8,716 bases of DNA from Fimbriimonadales bacterium (GCA_026416655.1 JAOAES010000340.1:1-8716); one strand, 5' to 3'. Positions 1 to 6,602 are shown, numbered from the stretch's first letter. Notes: a model not told the origin generated them from the sequence alone. A program made the numbers and translations.

Positions 1-48
1 CTCACCCCGTGGTATGTGCGCAAATTCAAGGAAGCAGTGGAGGCGTAA
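1..48 (+). CDS. rpsE: 3' end of probable ribosomal protein S5 (partial)
   Basis: Only the last 15 codons are in the window, reading LTPWYVRKFKEAVEA and ending at TAA (46-48). The fragment is too short to identify on its own. The assignment to S5 rests on gene order: in bacterial spc operons rpsE lies immediately before rpmD and rplO, and both of those follow here. The GGAGG that serves the next gene (39-43) lies inside the last codons of this one, which is typical of a tightly packed operon. It could instead be a lineage-specific extension of S5 or another gene. Confidence 0.55.
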   Translation, partial: LTPWYVRKFKEAVEA

Positions 49-51
49 ACG

Positions 52-249
52 ATGTTGAAAATCACGCTCAAACGAAGCCCGATTGGCTACGCGGAGAGCC
101 AGAAACGCACCGTGCGCGCGCTCGGTCTGCGTAAACTCAACCAGACCGTGTACCACCGCGACGAACCAGCCATTCGCGGGATGATTGCCAAAGTCGCGCA
201 CCTCGTGCAGGTCGAAACCGTTGCAGAAGAGGAGGCAAATAAGCGATGA
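52..249 (+). CDS. rpmD: 50S ribosomal protein L30
   Basis: This is a 65-aa small basic protein of the large ribosomal subunit. The opening LKITLKRSPIGYAESQKRTV and the following segment ALGLRKLNQTV match the bacterial L30 pattern (K-I-T-L-x-R-S-x-I-G, then L-G-L-x-K), and the length is close to the usual 58-65 aa. The ATG at 52 is preceded by GGAGG at 39-43, an 8-nt spacing, and lies 3 nt after the previous stop. Its TGA overlaps the rplO start in an ATGA (246-249), so the two are probably translationally coupled. The tail VAEEEANKR is slightly longer and more acidic than in compact L30 proteins. Confidence 0.95.
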   Translation: MLKITLKRSPIGYAESQKRTVRALGLRKLNQTVYHRDEPAIRGMIAKVAHLVQVETVAEEEANKR

Positions 250-695
250 TTCAGCTCCATACGCTCAAACCTGAGCCGGGCAGCAAGAAGCGGCGCAAGC
301 GCGTCGGGCGGGGCATCGGCTCCGGGCACGGCAAAACCGCTACGCGCGGCACGAAAGGGCAAAAGGCGCGAGACACCATCCCTGCCCACTTCGAAGGCGG
401 TCAGACCCCCATCCACCGCCGCCTGCCCGTGCGCGTCGGATTCCGGAATGTGAACCGCGTGGAGTACGCCGTGGTTAATGTGAAAACGCTCGCCGAGCGG
501 TTCCAAGCAAACGATACCGTGACGCCCGAACTGCTCAAAGAGCGGCGCATCCTGCGCAAGCTTAAAGACGGCGTGAAGGTGCTGGGCGTCGGCGAGATCA
601 GTTTCCCGCTCACCGTCCACGCCCACGCGATTAGCGAGAGCGCGCGCGCCAAAATCGAGGCGGCGGGCGGAACTGTGCATCTCCTCGAAAAGTGA
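246..695 (+). CDS. rplO: 50S ribosomal protein L15
   Basis: This 149-aa protein is the late-assembly large-subunit protein L15. The Gly/Arg/Lys-rich N-terminal extension that threads into 23S rRNA is plain: KRVGRGIGSGHGKTATRGTK at residues 18-37, followed by GQKAR. After it come the RLPVRVGF segment (about residues 59-66) and a globular C-terminal domain with the motif VKVLGVGEI near residue 110 and an ending AAGGTVHLLEK typical of L15. The length agrees with the family (about 145-150). The start ATG at 246 has GGAGG at 231-235 and overlaps the rpmD stop. The next gene, secY, follows after 7 nt, the usual order in spc operons. Confidence 0.97.
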   Translation: MIQLHTLKPEPGSKKRRKRVGRGIGSGHGKTATRGTKGQKARDTIPAHFEGGQTPIHRRLPVRVGFRNVNRVEYAVVNVKTLAERFQANDTVTPELLKERRILRKLKDGVKVLGVGEISFPLTVHAHAISESARAKIEAAGGTVHLLEK

Positions 696-702
696 GGTTG
701 CC

Positions 703-2016
703 ATGCTCAGCGTGAACTTCGTCAGTGCGTTGCAAAGCGCGTTCAAAATCCCGGAACTGCGCGCGCGTATCCTCTTCGTGTTCGCGATGTTCACGGTCTA
801 CGCCGTCGGGCTGCATATCCCCATCCCGGGCGTCGACCGTGAGCAGTTGAATCGAATCTTTCAGGATCAGCAGTTGCTGGAGTTCCTGAACATGTTCACG
901 GGCGGCGCGCTGCGTAAGCTGACCATTCTCGCGCTGGGGCTGAATCCTTACATCACGGCGTCGATTATCATGCAGATTTTCTCCTACGCGGACCCGCGTA
1001 TGCGCGAGGCGATGCGCGAGGAGGCGGGACGACGCCTGATGCAGCAACGCACCCGCCTGCTGACGATTGCCATCGCGTTGGTGCAGTCCGTCGGTTTGAT
1101 TGCTACCTTCCGCTCGGCGGGCGCGCTGGACATCAGCGGTATCCAATACGTGCAGGTTGTGATTGCGTGGACGGCGGGCGCGATGTTTCTGCTGTGGCTG
1201 GGCGAGCAGATTACCGAGAAGGGGCTGGGCAACGGCGTCTCGCTGATGATTTTCGCGAGCATCGTCGCCAGCATGCCCTATCAGGTGGCGCGCACCTACG
1301 AAGCTGTGCGCGACGGCGCGATTGGCTTCGGGCAGATTCTGCTGCTGCTGGCAATCTTCGTGGCGACAGTGTGGGGCATCGTGTATGTGACGACCTCGCA
1401 GCGGCGCATTCCCATTCAGCACATGCGGCGCATCGTGGGACGCCGCCAGACGATGGGCGGCACCTCGTATCTGCCTATCCCCGTCAACGCCGCGGGCGTG
1501 ATTCCGATTATCTTCGCCGTGTCGCTGCAGCTGCTGCCCGCCACGCTGCTGCAGATGATCCCTTACAATCGCGAGAACCCCGGTCCCGTCGTGGGCTTTC
1601 TCGTGAGCATGGTGGAGTTGCTGACTCCGGGCGGCGGCGTGATTGGCTCCATCCTCTACGCGGGGCTGATTTTCCTGTTCACCTACTTCTATGTGTCGGT
1701 GGTGTTCAACACCGATGAAATCGCCGAGAACCTGAAGCGTCAGGGCGCATTTATTCAGGGCGTGCGTCCGGGCAAGCCCACTTCCGACTACCTGAACGAT
1801 GTGCTGACGCGCATCACTTTCGCCGGCGCGGCGTTCCTCTCGTTCATCGCGCTGATGCAATATTGGGTTCCCACGATTACGCGCATCGACACCCTCACAA
1901 TCGTGGGCGGCACCTCGCTGCTGATTCTGGTCGGCGTGGCAATCGACTTCTCGCGTCAGCTGCAGGCGCAACTGGCGATGCGCCAGTATGACGAGCTGAT
2001 GACGAGCAAATACTGA
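703..2016 (+). CDS. secY: Preprotein translocase subunit SecY
   Basis: This 437-aa protein is the channel-forming subunit of the SecYEG translocon in the inner membrane. About ten hydrophobic segments are visible, beginning with ILFVFAMFTVYAVGLHIPIP near residues 23-42. Family landmarks include FTGGALRKLTILALGLNPYI at residues 65-84, TEKGLGNGVSLMIF at 171-184, PVNAAGVIPIIFA at 260-272 and the late loop FNTDEIAENLKRQGAFIQGV at 335-354, where conserved cytosolic residues contact the ribosome or SecA. It ends with GGTSLLILVGVAIDF and a short polar tail. The length is normal (about 420-445). The ATG at 703 is preceded by TGAGGT (693-698) that overlaps the rplO stop. adk starts 4 nt after its stop, the same neighbour as in many spc operons. 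Confidence 0.98.
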   Translation: MLSVNFVSALQSAFKIPELRARILFVFAMFTVYAVGLHIPIPGVDREQLNRIFQDQQLLEFLNMFTGGALRKLTILALGLNPYITASIIMQIFSYADPRMREAMREEAGRRLMQQRTRLLTIAIALVQSVGLIATFRSAGALDISGIQYVQVVIAWTAGAMFLLWLGEQITEKGLGNGVSLMIFASIVASMPYQVARTYEAVRDGAIGFGQILLLLAIFVATVWGIVYVTTSQRRIPIQHMRRIVGRRQTMGGTSYLPIPVNAAGVIPIIFAVSLQLLPATLLQMIPYNRENPGPVVGFLVSMVELLTPGGGVIGSILYAGLIFLFTYFYVSVVFNTDEIAENLKRQGAFIQGVRPGKPTSDYLNDVLTRITFAGAAFLSFIALMQYWVPTITRIDTLTIVGGTSLLILVGVAIDFSRQLQAQLAMRQYDELMTSKY

Positions 2017-2020
2017 GCGT

Positions 2021-2641
2021 ATGCGACTGGTGTTTCTGGGCGCGCCGGGCGCGGGCAAAGGCACTCAAGCGAAACGGCTGGAGGCAGAGAAGGGCTGGAC
2101 TGTGGTGGCGACAGGCGACCTGCTCCGCGCCGCGATTGCCCAGAACACTCCACTCGGGCAGCAAGCGCAAGCCTACATCCAGCGTGGCGAACTCGTGCCC
2201 GACCCGCTTGTGAACCAGATTGTCGCGGAGCGTATCGCCACGCTCGAATCGTTCATTCTGGATGGCTACCCGCGCAACCTGACGCAGGCGGAAATGCTGG
2301 AAAGTATTCTGACCCAACCGCTCGACGCCGTGATTTACTTTGAGATTAGCGAGGACGCACTGATTGAGCGGCTCGGCGGGCGGCGCGTCTGTCCCCAGTG
2401 CAACGCCGTGTATCACATTACGGCGAACCCCAGCAAAGCGGGCGACCAGTGCGAACACTGCGGCGCAACGCTCGTCACCCGCGAGGATGACCAGCCCGAC
2501 ACCATCCGCAAACGCTTTCAGGTGTACCGCGAGCAGACCGCGCCGCTGATTGACTACTACCGTCAGCGCGGCTTACTGCGCACGGTGAACGCCGACGCTT
2601 CGCCCGAAGAGGTCTATCAACGACTGTTGAGCGTGCTATGA
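2021..2641 (+). CDS. adk: Adenylate kinase, zinc-lid type
   Basis: This cytoplasmic enzyme interconverts ATP + AMP with 2 ADP. The 206-aa sequence shows the P-loop GAPGAGKGT (residues 7-15), the AMP-binding TGDLLR (31-36) and DGYPRN (81-86), and a long-form LID domain beginning at RLGGRR (118-122). The LID carries four cysteines as CPQC (124-127) and CEHC (144-147), the zinc-binding version common in Gram-positives and many thermophiles, where zinc stabilises the lid structurally. The DD at 156-157 and RKRFQVY (163-169) complete the family signature. At 206 aa it is a little shorter than the usual 212-220. There is only a weak GAG ahead of the ATG, so translation probably depends on coupling to secY 4 nt upstream. 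Its stop overlaps the map start (ATGA, 2638-2641). Confidence 0.97.
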   Translation: MRLVFLGAPGAGKGTQAKRLEAEKGWTVVATGDLLRAAIAQNTPLGQQAQAYIQRGELVPDPLVNQIVAERIATLESFILDGYPRNLTQAEMLESILTQPLDAVIYFEISEDALIERLGGRRVCPQCNAVYHITANPSKAGDQCEHCGATLVTREDDQPDTIRKRFQVYREQTAPLIDYYRQRGLLRTVNADASPEEVYQRLLSVL

Positions 2642-3390
2642 AAATCCACCTCAAAACCCCACAGCAGATTGAACGCATTCGCAAGGCAGGGCGCATCGCT
2701 GCGCGTGTGTTGCGCACCTGCGCCGAAGCGATTGAACCCAACCGCACCGTCGATGTCGAACTCGATCAACTGGCGGAGCGCATGGTGCTGGAGATGGGTG
2801 GCTTCCCCGCTTTCAAGGGCTACCGCCTGTATCCCAGCGTGCTGTGCGTGTCCATCAACGAGGAGGTCGTTCACGGCGTGCCGTCAGGCAGGGTGTTGCG
2901 CTCTGGCGACATTGTGACGCTGGACATCGGCGTCTATTATGAGGGCTTCTGCTGCGACACGGCGATTACCGTGATTGTGGGACACGCCGACTACCAGCGC
3001 AAGCGACTGGTGCGCGTGACGGAGGAGGCGCTGCAAAAATCGCTGGAGGTCGCCCGCGCGGGCAACACCACAGGCGACATCGGCGCGGCGGCGCAACAGC
3101 ACGCCGAAGCGTTCGGCTTCAAACCTGCCAAAAACCTCGCGGGGCACGGCGTGGGCAGGTTCGTCCACGAACTGCCCGACATCCCCAACATCGCCCAGCC
3201 CGGCACAGGCGTCGAACTCAAACCGGGCATGGTGCTTGCCATCGAGCCGATGATTGTGATGGGCGAGCCAGAAGTGGAAATCTCTGAAAACGAGTGGGCA
3301 ATCGTCACGCGCGACCGCAAGCCCGCCGCGCATTTCGAGCATACCGTCGTTATCACCGAGAACGGCGCCGATGTGCTAACGGTGGAATGA
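2638..3390 (+). CDS. map: Type I methionine aminopeptidase
   Basis: This enzyme removes the initiator methionine from new proteins at the ribosome. The 250-aa length is that of the minimal type Ia enzyme, with no N-terminal zinc-finger extension. All five metal ligands are present by motif: D96 in LDIG, D107 in CCDTAIT, H170 in GHGVGRFVHE, E203 in AIEPMI and E234 in FEHTVVIT. They sit one residue before the E. coli positions 97, 108, 171, 204 and 235. The substrate-side histidines H79 (EEVVHGVP) and H177 are also kept. It is the last gene of the operon in this window. infA does not follow as it often does, and a hairpin lies about 70 bp downstream. Confidence 0.97.
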   Translation: MKIHLKTPQQIERIRKAGRIAARVLRTCAEAIEPNRTVDVELDQLAERMVLEMGGFPAFKGYRLYPSVLCVSINEEVVHGVPSGRVLRSGDIVTLDIGVYYEGFCCDTAITVIVGHADYQRKRLVRVTEEALQKSLEVARAGNTTGDIGAAAQQHAEAFGFKPAKNLAGHGVGRFVHELPDIPNIAQPGTGVELKPGMVLAIEPMIVMGEPEVEISENEWAIVTRDRKPAAHFEHTVVITENGADVLTVE

Positions 3391-3458
3391 TATTCGTGCG
3401 GATGTACTGAGCAATCTGAAAGGCAACATCGAATCGGCAGGTGGGTACTACAAGCAGT

Positions 3459-3485
3459 TAGCCCCCTGCTCTGAGCAGGGGGCTA
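3459..3485. terminator. Perfect 12-bp hairpin between convergent genes, probable bidirectional terminator
   Basis: TAGCCCCCTGCT (3459-3470) and its exact reverse complement (3474-3485) flank a CTG loop, giving a very stable GC-rich stem. It lies between the map stop (3390) and the nrdA stop (3504 on the opposite strand), where a shared terminator is expected. Neither strand has a run of Ts after the stem, so it is not a textbook intrinsic terminator; it may rely on Rho or act as an mRNA 3' end stabiliser. The rest of the 113-bp gap shows nothing recognisable. Confidence 0.6.
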
Positions 3486-3503
3486 TGCATGGAGAGCAGA
3501 CCG

Positions 3504-5171
3504 CTATGCCTCGCACACGCGACAACTGAGCAACAACTCGCGATTGAACTCCTGCGCCGCATTCACACTATACTGATAATAAAGCGACTTCACGCCCAGC
3601 TCAGCAGCACGCAGCATCAGCAGATTAATGTCGCGCACGGGCGTCTCAGGGTGAATCATCAGGTTGAGTGATTGCCCCTGATCGATGAACTGTTGCCGTT
3701 GCGCCGCCTGCTGCACCAGCGTCATCTGCGAGATTTCGCTGAAGGTCTTGAACACATCGCGCTCCTCGTCACTCAGAAAGTCCAGATGTTGGACGGAGCC
3801 GTCGTGCGCGGCGATGCTTTGCCAGATTTCGTCGGTGTCTTTGCCGCGCTCGCGCAACACCTGCTGTAGGTACGGGTTTTTGAAGGTGGTTTTCACCTTC
3901 GCGAGGTCTTTTACATGGTAGTTGCTCATGAACGGCTCGATGGAGGGCGAGACCTGCCCCAGAATGAACGAGGACGATTTGGTCGGCGCGATTGCCAGCA
4001 GCGTCGTGTTGCGCCTGCCGTAGCCCTTGAGATATTCCGGCTCACCGAACCGACGCGCCAAATCTATCGAGGCGTTATAGGCGCGGTCGCGAATCGTGCG
4101 GAACACCTCCGTGTTCAGGCGATAGGCGTCCATGCTCTCGATGGGGATGCGCTTCGCTTGCAACAACGAGTGCCAGCCCAATACGCCCAGCCCCAGCGCG
4201 CGATGGCGCGAGGCGAAGTTGTACGCGCGCTGCATAAACGGGATGTCCCTCACGCGACGAATGAAGTCCTCCATCACCGCATCCAAGAAAAACACCATCG
4301 TCTCCACCGCGTCGGTGTCTTTCCACTCGTCATAGTGTAGCAGGTTCATCGACGAGAGGCAACAGACGAAGCTTTCATCCACACTGGCGGGAAGCATTAT
4401 CTCGGTACAGAGATTTGACGCATAAATAGTTTTGCCCAAATCTTTATACACGTCCACCGTGCTGTTATTGGCGTTGTCTTTGAAGAAGATGTAGGGGATG
4501 CCGACTTCGGAGCGGGATTGTAGCACTTTTGCCCAGAGGCGTCGCTTGTCGGCATCGCCGTTTTTCATCTCTTCCAGCCAGTCGTTACCCACGCATACGC
4601 CCCAGTAGAGCAGCTGAATCTCGCAGCCCTCGCGCTGGATCCAGAGCCACTCCTCGATGTCGGGATGTTCGATATCGATGTAAGCGGCGCACTGTCCGCG
4701 GCGCGTGCTGCCCTGACTGAACACTTCGATCATGCGGTCGAAGAGTTTGGCGAAAGAGAAGCTCCCGTTGCTGGTGCCGTTGTCGCGGATGGGCGCGCCG
4801 CGTGGTCGGAGTTTGCCGAAATACGCAGAAGTGCCTCCACCGAGCTTGGTCATCATGCCCACCTCCGAGGCGGTGAACAGGATCGAGGCGGAGTCGTCCT
4901 CGATGTAGCTACCGTAGCAAGAGATGGGCAGCCCGCGTTGCAGTCCGAAGTTCGTCCACACGGGAGTCGCGAGCGAATACCAGCCCCGCGCCATGTAGTT
5001 GAAAAACTTGTCAGCGAAGCCCTCGACGCCGAGCAGGCTCTCGGCATAGTCGGCAATCTGGCGGATGCGCTGCTCCGCGGAGACGCCTGGCAACAGATAG
5101 TCGCGCGAAAGAAACCGACGGCTCTCCTCGTTGAGCCAGTAGAATAATGGTCTTTCTGCAGATGATTGCAT
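3504..5171 (-). CDS. nrdA: Class I ribonucleotide reductase large (alpha) subunit, without ATP-cone
   Basis: This subunit reduces ribonucleotides to deoxyribonucleotides using a thiyl radical passed from the small subunit. Catalytic elements are visible: C85 in PISCYGS, the active-site triad N253, C255 and E257 in SNLCTEIMLP, C270 (aligned with E. coli C462 in FVCCLSSMNL), the paired radical-transfer tyrosines Y531-Y532 in SLYYQYS, and a C-terminal reducing pair C550/C553 in SCRVCEA. It is 555 aa, about 200 shorter than E. coli NrdA; the N-terminal ATP-cone that senses the ATP/dATP ratio is missing, as in several NrdA subgroups and in NrdE. The ATG at 5171 has a perfect AAGGAGG 7 nt upstream, so the short N-terminus is genuine. 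It follows nrdB on the same strand after 233 bp of palindromic elements, the reverse of the common nrdA-nrdB order. The exact subclass is inferred from the partner gene. Confidence 0.95.
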   Translation of the reverse strand: MQSSAERPLFYWLNEESRRFLSRDYLLPGVSAEQRIRQIADYAESLLGVEGFADKFFNYMARGWYSLATPVWTNFGLQRGLPISCYGSYIEDDSASILFTASEVGMMTKLGGGTSAYFGKLRPRGAPIRDNGTSNGSFSFAKLFDRMIEVFSQGSTRRGQCAAYIDIEHPDIEEWLWIQREGCEIQLLYWGVCVGNDWLEEMKNGDADKRRLWAKVLQSRSEVGIPYIFFKDNANNSTVDVYKDLGKTIYASNLCTEIMLPASVDESFVCCLSSMNLLHYDEWKDTDAVETMVFFLDAVMEDFIRRVRDIPFMQRAYNFASRHRALGLGVLGWHSLLQAKRIPIESMDAYRLNTEVFRTIRDRAYNASIDLARRFGEPEYLKGYGRRNTTLLAIAPTKSSSFILGQVSPSIEPFMSNYHVKDLAKVKTTFKNPYLQQVLRERGKDTDEIWQSIAAHDGSVQHLDFLSDEERDVFKTFSEISQMTLVQQAAQRQQFIDQGQSLNLMIHPETPVRDINLLMLRAAELGVKSLYYQYSVNAAQEFNRELLLSCRVCEA

Positions 5172-5190
5172 GATACCGCCTCCTTACTTC

Positions 5191-5253
5191 GTGGCTTGGA
5201 CAGTCCTGTCCAAGCGCGATACTTTTGTGTGGCACGGACAGGACTGTCCGTGC
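5191..5253. repeat. Palindrome pair 1 (GGACAG/CTGTCC family)
   Basis: Two short perfect palindromes lie upstream of nrdA. Unit 1 (5194-5215) has arms GCTTGGACAG / CTGTCCAAGC around TC. Unit 2 (5232-5253) has arms GCACGGACAG / CTGTCCGTGC around GA. The inner cores GGACAG-NN-CTGTCC are reverse complements of one another. Each unit is preceded by GTG (5191-5193 and 5229-5231). The linker contains CGATACTTTTG (5217-5227), which recurs in the next pair. Either strand can form 9-10-bp hairpins. No protein reading is convincing here. Confidence 0.85.
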
Positions 5254-5260
5254 TACGGAT

Positions 5261-5321
5261 GTGGCTTGAGCGTCCCGCTCAAGCACGATACTTTTGCGTG
5301 GCTTGAGCGTCCCGCTCAAGC
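5261..5321. repeat. Palindrome pair 2 (GCTTGAGCG/CGCTCAAGC, two identical copies)
   Basis: Units 3 (5264-5284) and 4 (5301-5321) are identical: GCTTGAGCG, a TCC centre, then CGCTCAAGC. Both are preceded by GTG. Between them lies CGATACTTTTG (5286-5296), the same 11-mer found in pair 1 at a 69-bp offset. Pairs 1 and 2 therefore look like a roughly 70-bp tandem duplication whose stems have diverged while keeping their pairing. They lie in the leader of nrdA inside the nrdB-nrdA transcript. Confidence 0.85.
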
Positions 5322-5334
5322 GTGCTTTTCTTTT

Positions 5335-5404
5335 GCACGGGCGAGACGCCCGTACCACACTGCGCTAAGCCAGCCTCTTTGCACGGGCGAGACGCCCGTG
5401 CCAC
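5335..5404. repeat. Palindrome pair 3 (GCACGGGCG/CGCCCGTGC, opposite orientation)
   Basis: Units 5 (5335-5355) and 6 (5381-5401) share arms GCACGGGCG / CGCCCGTGC around AGA; unit 5 has one mismatch (CGCCCGTAC). Each is followed by CAC rather than preceded by GTG, so they are inverted relative to units 1-4 but have the same overall plan. Unit 6 plus CAC abuts the nrdB stop codon (5405-5407) directly, so it would form the first hairpin after nrdB in the mRNA. No T-run follows, so termination is not evident. Confidence 0.85.
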
Positions 5405-6379
5405 TTAGAACAGCTCCGCTTCGCTGAAGCTCTTCATCTTCTTGGAGTAGGTGATGCTCCGTTTGTTGAAGAAGTCGTTCTCCTTAGTGGCAAGCAACTC
5501 TTCGTCGAACCAGCGGGTTGCAGCCAGCGCCTGTTCATCCACACTGAACAGGGGCTGAACCCCTACACTCTGCAGCGAGTTGTTGAAGCGGTTCTTGAGG
5601 AACTCGTCCACCTGATGGCGTGGCAGGTAGTCCAGCTCACCGCGCTCGAAAATCCAGTCGAGAATGCGCTGTTCGGCGGCGTAGGCGCGCTCCACCGCCC
5701 GCAGAATCGTGTCTTCCGTCTCGGCGTCGAACCATTCAGGGTACTCGTGTTGCAGGATGCGCACCAACTCCACGCCGAACATGCCGTGAATCTGCTCCTC
5801 CTTGCTGGTGGCTTCCACGATGTTCGATACGCCTTTGAACGCCGCGCGGTGCTTGTTGAACGCCATGATAATCAGGAACTGTGAGAAGAGCGAAATATGC
5901 TCCACGAACGCGGAGAACAGCAGCACAGTGAGCGCGAACTGGCGGTTGTCGCTGCTGCGGATGCCTTCCTGCGCCTGTTGCAGGTACTGGATGCGATCCA
6001 TGATAGCGGGGATACTGTGAATCTTCTCGAACTCGCTGCTCAGTCCCAACATATCGAGCAGGTGCGAGTAAGCGTTGGCGTGGCGCACCTCGCTCTCGGC
6101 GAAGGTCATCCCGACTTCCGCGATTTCAGGCTTGGGCATGCGGTCGTAGATACGCGCCCAGAAGGTCTTCACGGAGACTTCGATCTGGGAGATGGCGAGC
6201 ATCGTGTTTTTGAGCGCGTTGCGCTCGTGCGGCTCGGTGCGCGCGTACCAGTCCTGCACATCGCCTGAGAGGGAAAACTCCGTGTGCAGCCAGTAGGAAT
6301 GGCGGATGGCGTCCCGAAACTTCAGCAGGTCGGGATACTCATACGGCTTCAAATGCACCCGTTTCTCGAACAGCGCCAT
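5405..6379 (-). CDS. nrdB: Class I ribonucleotide reductase small (beta, radical-generating) subunit, class Id-like
   Basis: This ferritin-like subunit holds a dinuclear metal centre that generates the oxidant for NrdA. From the ATG at 6379 it is 324 aa. Metal ligands by motif are E67 (ISQIEVSV), E97 and H100 (ESEVRHANAY), E160 (FVEHISLFSQF), and E195 and H198 (SKEEQIH). The position of the E. coli radical Y122 is Tyr (Y104), but the first ligand is Glu where E. coli has D84, and the D237 equivalent is Glu (E194). The C-terminus SFSEAELF is the usual tail that docks on the large subunit, with Y311 a candidate radical relay. There is no N-terminal ATP-cone. GGAGGG (6389-6394) lies 9 nt before the start. 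The frame stays open another 97 codons upstream, but these cross the promoter and lack R2 character, so this start is preferred. It is the first gene of the nrdB-nrdA operon. Confidence 0.94.
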   Translation of the reverse strand: MALFEKRVHLKPYEYPDLLKFRDAIRHSYWLHTEFSLSGDVQDWYARTEPHERNALKNTMLAISQIEVSVKTFWARIYDRMPKPEIAEVGMTFAESEVRHANAYSHLLDMLGLSSEFEKIHSIPAIMDRIQYLQQAQEGIRSSDNRQFALTVLLFSAFVEHISLFSQFLIIMAFNKHRAAFKGVSNIVEATSKEEQIHGMFGVELVRILQHEYPEWFDAETEDTILRAVERAYAAEQRILDWIFERGELDYLPRHQVDEFLKNRFNNSLQSVGVQPLFSVDEQALAATRWFDEELLATKENDFFNKRSITYSKKMKSFSEAELF

Positions 6380-6433
6380 CGTACATAGCCCTCCATCTAT
6401 TGTAGTTTTTCTCGCCGAAATGCGAAATTTCTC

Positions 6434-6480
6434 GCCTGCAGCCACAACCTGTAGCGGTACACTCTGTTGTGGATGCAGGC
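6434..6480 (-). promoter_or_regulatory. Large inverted repeat in the nrdB leader
   Basis: Fifteen-base arms at 6434-6448 and 6466-6480 (plus-strand GCCTGCAGCCACAAC and GTTGTGGATGCAGGC) pair with one mismatch around a 17-nt loop. From the predicted promoter, transcription would begin at about 6476, so the hairpin would form near the 5' end of the nrdB mRNA, about 55 nt before the ribosome site. It could be an operator, a 5'-stabilising hairpin or an RNA switch element. It does not match the 16-bp NrdR box as I know it. Confidence 0.6.
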
Positions 6481-6482
6481 GC

Positions 6483-6516
6483 AGTATACCCCATCCCTTG
6501 ACGCCTTTGTCAAGGG
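6483..6516 (-). promoter_or_regulatory. Sigma-70-type promoter of nrdB with dyad over the -35
   Basis: On the minus strand the -35 is TTGACA (6508-6513), a perfect consensus, and the -10 is TATACT (6483-6488). The 19-nt spacer is longer than the ideal 17. A perfect inverted repeat CCCTTGAC-6 nt-GTCAAGGG (6495-6516) includes the -35 and part of the spacer, a position where a repressor would block RNA polymerase. The untranslated leader would be about 97 nt. The promoter is a motif call without experimental support. Confidence 0.65.
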
Positions 6517-6602
6517 TTTCGAGGGCTGAAATGTTAAATTTGCCCCTAAATCTGGGGATATTCGAGGCGGTCGAATCGCCGGAACATGCGAAGCGACAGC
6601 GG

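Noticed and set aside
87..794. 235-codon minus-strand frame opposite rpmD and rplO
   Set aside because: It is antisense to two certain ribosomal protein genes and shows no recognisable domain.
631..2064. 477-codon open frame on the minus strand opposite secY
   Set aside because: It lies entirely antisense to secY, a certain gene. The translation is rich in His, Arg, Gln and Asp with no domain character, as expected for the mirror frame of a GC-rich membrane-protein gene.
5191..5404. CRISPR array in the nrdB-nrdA spacer
   Set aside because: The repeated units are short palindromes of different sequence families with unequal spacing and partly shared linkers, not constant repeats with unique spacers.
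5170..5427. 85-codon plus-strand frame across the nrdB-nrdA spacer
   Set aside because: It is made of the palindromic repeats and overlaps the ends of both nrd genes. The translation simply reflects repeated DNA and there is no ribosome site.
6541..6576. Small dyads such as CCCC-7 nt-GGGG and ATTCGA-5 nt-TCGAAT
   Set aside because: The arms are only 4-6 bp and are expected by chance in an intergenic region of this size; not listed as features.
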